Assembly: GCA_015679605.1 (NCBI GenBank)
Contig: JAAAVE010001072.1
Span: 1-10,489, forward strand
Length of the DNA stretch: 10,489 nt
Direction: 5' to 3'
Source of the DNA: Podila epigama
Taxonomy: Eukaryota > Mortierellomycota > Mortierellomycetes > Mortierellales > Mortierellaceae
Shown: positions 1-7,190 of the stretch, piece by piece
Layout: the number at the start of each line of letters is the position of its first letter
How positions within the stretch are numbered: position 1 is the stretch's first letter
The notes under the pieces: generated by a model
Seen by the model: the letters and a program-made list of their open reading frames with translations, nothing else
Told to the model about the DNA's origin: nothing
Databases searched by the model: none
Made by a program: the position numbers and the translations under genes

Positions 1-37
1 ACCATTGCGAACAAAAATAAGTGAGAAAGAAAACAAA

Positions 38-2753
38 ATGAGTGTGGGCACTGCAAGTCGCATCACTCATAACACTATCGACGACGCCAACCATATACCC
101 ACTATAAATGCCACAGAGTACCAACAGCCCACACTCCCACATTCTCCCAACACGTTTTCACTGCTCAATAATGGCGTCCCAGCCTCCATTTCTACCCTTG
201 TACAACCAACCCAGACATACATGCCGCAATATGAGCGCCACAATAATATCTCACCCGCGGTCAACGTCCAAGAAAGCATGCATGGAACAGAAATCATGAC
301 GCCAACTTCAGTCCCCCAGCAGCAGCAGCACCAACAGCAGCAGCAATATCAAAATCATCCCTCCTTTGGATGGGATGCTTGCCAAGGATGGGAGCGGGAA
401 GATGCGCAGAGATACCACCGCCCCAACGATTCAAACGAGACACTCGAACTGTTTGACCTTTCCGATCCAACAGCCCATTCCCACACATCCTCCAACACTA
501 GATATTCAAACGATGGCCCAACAAAGTCGATGGAAGGCACGTCAATAACGCTTTCTTCGACTTCCTCGGCGCAGGGTAACTTTGTTTGTCAATGCGCTCA
601 ATGTTGGCGCCATCCGCCTCGGTGGCGAGGCTCGCTCTATACCCGCTTCTTTAGACTAGAACGTGCCGAGACAAAAGGACGAGTGATTGTTCAATCACCA
701 CCATGGTTGTCCACAAGCGGCTTGTTGCTGGTGCGCTCAAGTCTGTTTGTGTACTCGTTTGTGGTTCTGCTATCCGACCTTGTGTTGACGGAACGGCCAC
801 AGTTTACGTTTTGTTTCCTGACACAATTGTCATACCTTGGCTTGGTATCATATCTCGGGGTAATGCCTTTTTCTTCTTTCTTTCTTTTTTTTCCCCACTC
901 TCTCTCTCTCCACACGCACATATTTGATAACAACTTGTCAACTTGTTCCATATCTTTTTTCTTCGATTATGGAAGATGGGATTCTCCGCTGAATGCTGCG
1001 CACGCACGCAACACAGGAAAAAAAAAAAATTCTTCTTCCAAAGCCCCGATCTGATTCAGCCTTTGAAGCGGCATGAAAAGAATAATAATGAACCAACTGA
1101 CTGACTAATCGTCATATTTTTTTCTTTTTATTCCGCCGTATACCTTTTTTTTACACAATTTAGACGGTATCATGGCATACATTAAGCGAATGGCGTCGAC
1201 AACGCGCGCAGCGACGACTACGCAGCAGCCATGATTGCGAATCCAACATGAAATTCTCATCCCCTTCTTCTATCAAGATGGAAAGTTCCCCACTTTCCTT
1301 GTCCACCACCACCACCACTGTCGAGCGACAACATTGGTTTCTGACGGATCTCTTGTTTTTCCTATACCATACGATCTGCACTTTCCAGTAAGATACTTTT
1401 TGCTTCTTTGTACTATGTTGTTGTTTCTTTTTAATTATTTTTTTTTCTTTATACATGCTGTGTTATTGTTATTGCTATTGTTGTTGTTGTTGTTGTAACT
1501 ATTGTCGTTGAGGGTAGTAGCTGTGTTTGATTGTAGTAATACAAAATCTCAGTTTGCGTTCGTTGGAGAAATGGAGAAATGACATCGTTTGTTGGCTCAC
1601 AAAAATAATGACTGTGCGCAAATGTTTGCAAGTGGGGGGGAAAACAAATACCCGTGCTAATTCATTCACCGTCCGTTCTTCGGTGTTTCTCAAATCTCTC
1701 TTCTCTCTATCGTATCCAAATCATTCATCCTTATCCCATAGTGTGATCGTCCCATTGCTCTATTGGGGCTACATCTCATATTCGGGCGAAGCAAAGATGA
1801 TGGCAGTTGACTTGGAAACAAACTCATTGTGGCGCAATTATTCGTTCCATGGCGGAGACTTGGTCCTCATGATGATCGAGATTGCTATCAACCGGATGCC
1901 CTTTGTACCCACACATGTCGTTGTCGTCTTTGGTGTCTGTTTTCTTTACCTGGCTGAAGCCCATCTCGTACACTATGTCGACGGTTTTTGGATTTATCCA
2001 TTCCTCGATACATCTGGTGGACCGTTATGGGTGGTCATGTATCTCGGCGTAGGGTTTGTGATCCTGTGTGCATTCGTGATCATGTATTACTTGCATCGGA
2101 TTCGGAACTGGCTTCGCGTCAAGTATTCGCGTCACTTGCATCTTTCCTATGCCGACTCGACGACACTCGGACGTGTATGTGATTGTGGCTGTCAAACGTG
2201 TTTGCAGAATGAGACTCGGAACTTGAATGTCGACATTGAACGAAATCGAGAACAGGCAATGGAAGAAGGACATCTCCATGCAGACACACACAGGAATGTT
2301 CACTCAAGCAGCTCATCAGAGGACACACTGAACAGATATTCCTCTTCATTATCATCATCACCAACAACTGCAATTGCCCACTCGCAGACATCCATGGACA
2401 AGGCATGTATACATGACCGAGAAGAGACTATGGGTTACATTGACCAGATGAGCCGCGTCATCCTGAATCCATCTGGAGCTCGCTCAAAACAGAATCATGG
2501 GAACCGAAAGCGATCTTGCAGCGATTGTTCCAATACGAGCAATGCCTCGACCCTTGTGGAAGGAGGAGATGATACTATTGAGGCGATGACCAAAACGGTT
2601 GTTGGCCAAGAAAGCAAGACTCTTGATAGACACGACTCGGTTCGTACAATACGTTTAGAAAAAGTTGAAGAGGTGGCCGAGGAGGATGAGCAAGAGCACA
2701 ATGAGAAAAAAGAAAAGCGCGACCCAAAGAATTTTAGAATAGACAAGGACTAG
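38..2753 (+). CDS. FAR-17a/AIG1-like multipass membrane protein (three exons, 685 aa)
   Basis: Exons 38-859, 1164-1387 and 1742-2753 join in frame. Introns 860-1163 (GTAATG donor) and 1388-1741 (GTAAGA donor) both end in AG. The joins give SYLG-TVSWHT and TICTF-HVIVPLLYWGY, restoring continuous membrane segments. The order is a disordered Ser/Thr/Asn-rich N-tail with a Gln tract near residues 94-105, a CxCxxCW motif at 184-190, hydrophobic segments at about 228-251, 256-280, 331-360, 387-425 and 440-466, then a C-tail with a second Cys cluster (495-502) and an acidic/Lys-rich end. The FHGG...IEI stretch and WIYPFLD motif resemble the AIG1/ADTRP family, whose members hydrolyse fatty acid esters of hydroxy fatty acids with a Thr/His pair. 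T257 and H385 are candidate equivalents. Family members are usually near 240 residues, so the tails are unusual. The ATG at 38 has A at -3, but the frame stays open to the window edge, so an earlier start cannot be excluded. Family call moderately sure, enzymatic role inferred. Confidence 0.65.
860..1163 (+). other. Intron 1 of the AIG1-like gene
   Basis: A 304-bp GT-AG intron. The donor GTAATG follows a GGG codon and the acceptor is TTTAG before ACGGTATCATGG, in phase 0. It holds a T/C-rich run at about 868-912, and an ACTGACTGACTAAT stretch around 1095-1109 is a good branch-point candidate. Without splicing the reading frame runs on into low-complexity sequence and stops at 1054. Confidence 0.75.
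1388..1741 (+). other. Intron 2 of the AIG1-like gene, with a TTG-repeat tract
   Basis: A 354-bp GT-AG intron with donor GTAAGA after CA and acceptor CATAG before TGTGATC, so the split codon CA|T encodes His. T-rich runs and a (TTG)n stretch near 1470-1497 lie inside. It is the longest intron in the window. No other reading-frame evidence suggests a gene inside it. Confidence 0.72.
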
Positions 2754-2868
2754 TTTGTCATGTTCCTAGTTTTTGTTGTTTGTCTTTTCGACATCGACAC
2801 TTTTAATGTACATAGATTAAAAAAAAAAAAAAAAGAAACTGCATGAAAAATGGTGAGAACGTCTTCAT
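2754..2868. terminator. Shared 3' region of two convergent genes with an A16 tract
   Basis: Only 115 bp separate the stop codon of the AIG1-like gene (2751-2753) from the stop of the ETP1-type gene on the other strand (2869). The plus strand carries TTTTAATGTACATAG followed by sixteen A residues at 2819-2834. Both genes must terminate and polyadenylate here or overlap into each other. The exact poly(A) sites cannot be read from sequence alone. Confidence 0.45.
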
Positions 2869-5681
2869 TCACTTACGCCCGCCACCTTTCCGGCGAGTGT
2901 GGCCAGAAGGTGAAGAGGACGAGGATGGGTGATGATTCCCGCTGCTACTACTACCGGCACCATTACCATGCTGAGGCGCAACCACAACACCAATCGTCCC
3001 ATTCACCAACTCGTCCTTGAGTGGACTGGCTTCCACTTTTTGCTGTGTGTCAAGATAAATCATCATGTCCCGGACCTGTTCCTGCAGTTCCAGAATCTCT
3101 TCTTCTTTGACAAGCAACTTTTCCCGGAAGCTGTCCTGGTTTGTACGTAGACTCTCATTCATCTCCTTTTCTTCCTCATATTGTCGTTCCAGCTGCGCTA
3201 GCTTTTCTTGCATCTTTTCCAAACGCTTCTCAGCCGCCTTCTTTTCCTTCAACAGCGCGGGCTTTTCCTTCTCTAATTGCTCTGCTAACTCTGCCAGCCT
3301 CTGGTTCTTCTCGCTCAGCAGAACTGCCTCATTTTCCCATTGCTTGGCTTCCTTATTCACCGCCGCTAGCTGCGCCGTCATCGCCGCCATTTGTGCGTCA
3401 AAATAGAGTCGCTGCGACTCGAGTTGGGATGTCAACAGATACGTGTATTCTAGCCCAATCGCATCCAACTTTTCTTGCCCAACCTGGACACTATGCTGTG
3501 ATGGCAACTGGCCATCAATCGCACTCGGCAGCTCCACTAGCTTGCCATCTGTCTTGTTCTGGATCAATCGATGTACATATCCGTCACCTGCGTAATCCCA
3601 CACTCGCTGTGTCTCCAGCTCAAGTGCATACAGATGCGATGACTCGTAGTAATGCGAGTATGCGTGCTTTTCCTGGTATCGCCCACATCCTATATGTCCA
3701 CAGATCAAACAAATCCAAAGGTTCTCGTTCGTCCCACAGACCACGCACACGTTCTCCTCCTGGTCATCCACAAGGTCATCCATGTCATCGTCCTGCTCGT
3801 CTTGTTCAGGAACACCCTCCAAGTTTCCATTATGAAGGCCATCTTCAGTTGATGTCGTGTGTCTTGCTCCCATATTCCTGTTGCTGCCGCCGCTGCCATG
3901 CATCAAACTCCGGCGTCTGCGACCTGATCTTGTTGAACTTGAACCCTTGACTGACTTTTGGCTGTACCGACAGACAGGACAGCTGCCTTCACCCCATTTA
4001 CTCAAGCAATGACAATGAAATGTGTGCTGGCATAGGATCGTCAAAAGACCCGTCACAGAGGAATCCATGCGCTCAAGACAGACTGGACAGGTTGGAAGCT
4101 CTTCCAAACCGTGCGTGTCCACCATCGATAACGCGGCCATTTGTTGTGCAGCCAACTCTGGATCAACACTTGTATCTTCATGTCCTGACAATGGCTCCGT
4201 AGACATATTTAATGATGTTAATGCGGATGTTGGTGTTGTGGTAGAATCGTTGGTGGAGGATGATGAAGAGGAAAAGGGCTGAGCCGGATGAGCACCATTA
4301 TGATTATGCTGAGTGTTTGAGTGGCTCTGGAGCAAAGGGTCATCATTGAAGAAAGGAAGTGCATAAGGAGGCAAGCATCCTGCCCTGATCTCAATCGACT
4401 TTAGATAGACGACATGACAAATCTCGGGCTAATGGTGATAACGATGCCAAAGTTGTTTTTTTTTGTTGAACAAATAGAGAATGCAGAAGAAGAAAAGCAT
4501 ACCAATAGGTAAGAAATTCGTCCACTGTCCAGTTCAAACAAGGAGTAACATCAACAACAATCAAGAAGAGATAAAATACTTGCCTCAAGGGAACTGAATG
4601 CTTTTCCGTTGTAGTGCTTGTAAAACTCAGCCGTGGCTTCTTTTGTCCGAAACTTCATGAGAACCATGAACCGGTTAGGGACCGAATCTCTAAAATATAG
4701 AGAGTTCAACGATGTGACGAAGACAAAACAAACTGTCAGTCAAAACCTCCATGTTCAAAAGTCTTCTTTTTCTATGCCTGCCCATCGATACCAAAATGTG
4801 AGAAAAAAGTTGACAAGAAAAACTCACCGAATGATACGAAAGTGGGACACATTCTGACGAACAGGGCCTACAAAATTCAAAAAGTCGCCCGGAGACATGT
4901 ATGATGGTACTGCAAGAACACAAACTGTTGTCCCTTGTTCTGGTTGAATCACATGTGCAGTTTCGCGCTCGGCGATACTTTCGAGAGTATCCTCATGCTG
5001 TTGCTGCAGAGACTCTTGCGGTTGAGACCCTTGTTGGACCTGAACAAGTTCGCCAGTCGTGATCTCGTTCGTGTCCTTGTAGAGTCTCAAAATGCCATGA
5101 GCGGCCGCCTCGAACTCTTTGAGGTTGGACGGCTGCATTTGTTGAAGGGATTTCTCAGTAGTTGAACTGGCCATCTTTTTGTTCCGAGTTTTGCTTTTGC
5201 CAGAAGTTGCTCCTTTCTCGGAGATAGTATCGTCTAGGGCTGTGATGTGAATGGGTCCAAAACGGTAGTCCAACACCAACAACGAAGACGAAGGTTGGGC
5301 TCTGTCTGGTTGACCTTGTGCAGCCACAGAGATAGAATGATGATGCGAGGAAGAGAAGGACTGGCTACTCTTCGAGGCGTCCTTTGAGGCTATGGAGAAT
5401 GAATTCCGAGAATTTTTGGCGCGTGTGGGACCTTTGGACGCAAAGTCGTGAGTAATAGGCGGGGGACACTGTGGGAAGTGACTAAAAAGAGTTTGGACCT
5501 GTGTTGGAGAAAAGAGAGGTAGTGGTGGTGGAGGAGGGTTTGCAGTTTGTGGTCGTGTCTGGGTCGTGTTTTGAGGGGACTGTTGTTGTTGCTGCTGCTG
5601 CTGTCGTTGTGGCTCTTGGTTTGTTTTCTGGCTCTTTTGCGGGTGCGAATATAGGTCTAGTTTAAGATGGTAATAGTGCAT
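2869..5681 (-). CDS. ETP1: BRAP2/ETP1-type RING and UBP zinc-finger E3 ubiquitin ligase (three exons, 839 aa)
   Basis: Minus-strand exons 5681-4828, 4689-4584 and 4428-2869 join without a frame break. Exon 1 begins MHYYHLKLDLYS and holds Gln- and Pro-rich linkers. The BRAP2 RRM-like domain spans about residues 245-335, assembled across all three exons. A RING-H2 finger (CPVC, CQHTFHCHC, CPVCR) lies at about 434-474, followed by an acidic linker, a UBP-type zinc finger (CVVC, CLICGHIGCGRY, H-rich part) at about 548-608, a long coiled coil at about 650-785 and a basic end with RRKGGGRK. This order is diagnostic of BRAP2/IMP in animals and Etp1 in yeast, cytoplasmic ubiquitin ligases linked to Ras/MAPK signalling and, in yeast, to ethanol tolerance. 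At 839 residues it is longer than the roughly 590 of those relatives, mostly through low-complexity insertions. The start context is CCACCATG. Intron 1 (4690-4827) is GT-AG; intron 2 (4429-4583) needs a GC donor. Confidence 0.93.
4429..4583 (-). other. GC-AG intron in the ETP1-type gene
   Basis: A 155-bp intron with donor GAG|GCAAGTATTT and acceptor CCATTAG|CCCGAG. The phase 0 join gives FSSLE-PEICHVVYLKSIE, continuous with the BRAP2 domain. The nearest GT (4 nt further into the intron) would shift the frame against the only sensible acceptor. The GC donor is therefore forced by the protein. Confidence 0.85.
4690..4827 (-). other. GT-AG intron 1 of the ETP1-type gene
   Basis: A 138-bp intron with donor CG|GTGAGTTTTT and acceptor TATTTTAG|AGATTCGG. 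The split codon CG|A gives Arg in HFRIIR-DSVPNRFMVL. A TTTTGACTGACAG stretch inside is a plausible branch-point region. Confidence 0.88.
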
Positions 5682-5920
5682 GGTGGGGGCGACATTGCCA
5701 AAAGAAAGTTGGAAATCAATGTAAGAAGAAAAAAAGAAAAAAGCTGCATGTAGTCTTTCTTTTTATGGTGGTGACAAAAAATGTGGCGCAGTCACACGCG
5801 ACACACTCACAGTGTGACATGGGCAAAGTTGAGTGATCACGTTGAGGAAAAGAAAGCATGTAAAAAACAAGATACTCCATGAAAATAAAAGAGATTGTGC
5901 GAGTGTACGCTCACGCTGTT
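5682..5920 (-). promoter_or_regulatory. BUD31 3' region and ETP1-type gene 5' region
   Basis: This 239-bp spacer lies between two genes in the same orientation. On the minus strand it opens with a BUD31 3' stretch, passes an inverted repeat at 5791-5818 (GTCACAC and GTGTGAC arms), a CCATAAAAAG element that could serve as a weak TATA box, and a T/C-rich stretch about 25-50 bp before the ETP1-type start. The promoter assignment is by position only. Confidence 0.4.
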
Positions 5921-6703
5921 TTATTCCTTTGATGCTGACGACGACGATCCCTTGTGTGTCGATGCACCACTTCCACTGGAACATCCTCTGCAACCACAAT
6001 GTATACACTCCACAACCTTGCCCTCCTCCAGTCTGTCCTGTGGCACTCTGCAGACACAGGTCGTGCCAAAGTTGGTGTCCTTGGGTTGAATACATCTCAG
6101 ACAGCACACTTTTTCGTATCCAGCCTACAAAAGAATACAAAAAAGTCCATTGAAGGAAGGTCGTATTAGGGCACAAAGTGAACTCAATTCAACACTGACA
6201 ATGGAAATGAAAAACACGCGATCATAATAAATATCTTTCGAGAAGAAGAACCAAGAAAATAAGACTTGCCTTCTTCCATTTGGCGATCAAGTTGGCGTCT
6301 GCGTATCCTTGCTTCAACAAATATTCATAAAGCTCTTTGGAGATTGCCTTGCGCTTGTAAAAGAGTTCATACACATATCGTGACCGTTGATGATGAAGTC
6401 TGAAAATGGGCCACAATGCCTCGACCTTTCTCTTTCCCTCATGAGGATCGTTTTCAGCTATTGGAATGAAATATAGATATACGAAGCGAGACTAGATTAG
6501 GTTACCAATGCTACTTGTCCAGTACAAGAGAGAAGCGACAAGAAAGGCGAAAGAAATAGAGATATATAGAGATATGAAGGTTGCCGCATGTAACATGGAT
6601 ACTTGCCATCTTTCATTTTTGACTGGAATTCCTTGAGAGTAGGTTCAATCTCGTCAAACCCCTCTGGGGGTCGTTTGGTGCGAGAAGATCTAACCTTTGG
6701 CAT
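5921..6703 (-). CDS. BUD31: BUD31 (G10 family) pre-mRNA splicing factor (three exons, 162 aa)
   Basis: Minus-strand exons 6703-6607, 6457-6270 and 6124-5921 join to a protein that follows human BUD31 closely from MPKV through the C-terminal Cys cluster. Recognisable blocks are [36 protein letters not shown] and [13 protein letters not shown]. The Cys-rich zinc-binding part has C102, C103, C106, C118, C120, C135, C138, C140 and C143 plus H137. BUD31 is a nuclear protein of the activated spliceosome, associated with the Prp19/NTC-related set of proteins. Human BUD31 is 144 residues and ends just after the last Cys; this one carries a Ser-rich tail of about 17 residues more. Both introns, 6458-6606 and 6125-6269, have GCAAGT donors. 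The gene diverges from CCT2 and lies head-to-tail with the ETP1-type gene. Confidence 0.96.
6125..6269 (-). other. GC-AG intron 2 of BUD31
   Basis: A 145-bp intron with donor AAGAAG|GCAAGTCTTA and acceptor TTTTGTAG|GCTGGATAC. The phase 0 join yields [16 protein letters not shown], matching the BUD31 family across the junction. CCCTAATACG about 45 nt before the acceptor is a good branch-point candidate. Confidence 0.93.
6458..6606 (-). other. GC-AG intron 1 of BUD31
   Basis: A 149-bp intron with donor AAAGATG|GCAAGTATCC and acceptor CCAATAG|CTGAAAACG. The split codon G|CT gives Ala in [18 protein letters not shown], as the family requires. Using the downstream GT instead would create a stop right after the junction. 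ACCTAATC about 45 nt upstream of the acceptor fits a branch point. Confidence 0.93.
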
Positions 6704-7190
6704 TATGTATAATTATAGGTTGAATGTAGAGTCCTTGTGTACTTTCCCTTTGTTTTCCACAATGAGAAATGTGACAATGTGTTCTCGGTGCTCTTGACTC
6801 TCTCTTTTCTTTTTTTTTCTTTGTAGAGTGGGTCTGATCCAGTCTTTTTTTCTATCCTGGCCTGGTCTGGTGTGATGAGAGAGGCTTGATGAATGAAGAA
6901 ATGAAAATGAATGGGTTCATGCTGAGTGAAAAAACAAAGAGTTGATCTGAAGCAAACGAGAAAATCTTTAATTCCTGCAGATTAAATGTGCGCGGAAATA
7001 ATGTTCAAGTGGCTTTACTTTTGTTCCTTTGCCTTCCTTTTGGGTGAGAAAGAGAAAAAAGATCAGGTCCCTCAAATTACAGAGAAACCAAAAGACAAAA
7101 AAAACTGAACCTGACCCCTTCTCTCTCCATCCCATCACTCCTACAACAACCCTCCCCTTCAACAACAACCAGACACATCATCATTTCATA
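6704..7190. promoter_or_regulatory. Divergent BUD31/CCT2 intergenic promoter region
   Basis: This 487-bp stretch separates two start codons pointing away from each other and must hold both promoters. Directly beside the BUD31 start is an AT-rich TATGTATAATTATAGG stretch. A pyrimidine run on the plus strand lies around 6798-6825. Before the CCT2 start (about 7116-7190) the plus strand is C/T/A-rich with CAACAAC repeats and almost no G, like a fungal 5' leader. Short reading frames inside have no family resemblance. I recognise no specific factor-binding site. Confidence 0.55.

Noticed and set aside
301-352. CAG repeat as an expanded triplet locus
   Set aside because: The run is short and interrupted, an ordinary Gln-rich linker in a disordered tail.
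1235-1498. Plus-strand 87-codon frame with His and Leu runs
   Set aside because: It covers exon 2 of the AIG1-like gene in the wrong frame and the TTG repeat of intron 2.
3065-3950. Long plus-strand open frames (113 and 269 codons) opposite the ETP1-type gene
   Set aside because: They mirror the coiled coil and zinc-finger exon on the other strand, are Ser/Pro-rich in the way antisense frames are, and show no domain.
2869-4374. Reading the ETP1-type gene as a single 501-codon gene beginning at 4374
   Set aside because: The first codon there is TTG inside a longer coding stretch, and upstream exons supply the missing BRAP2 domain in frame.
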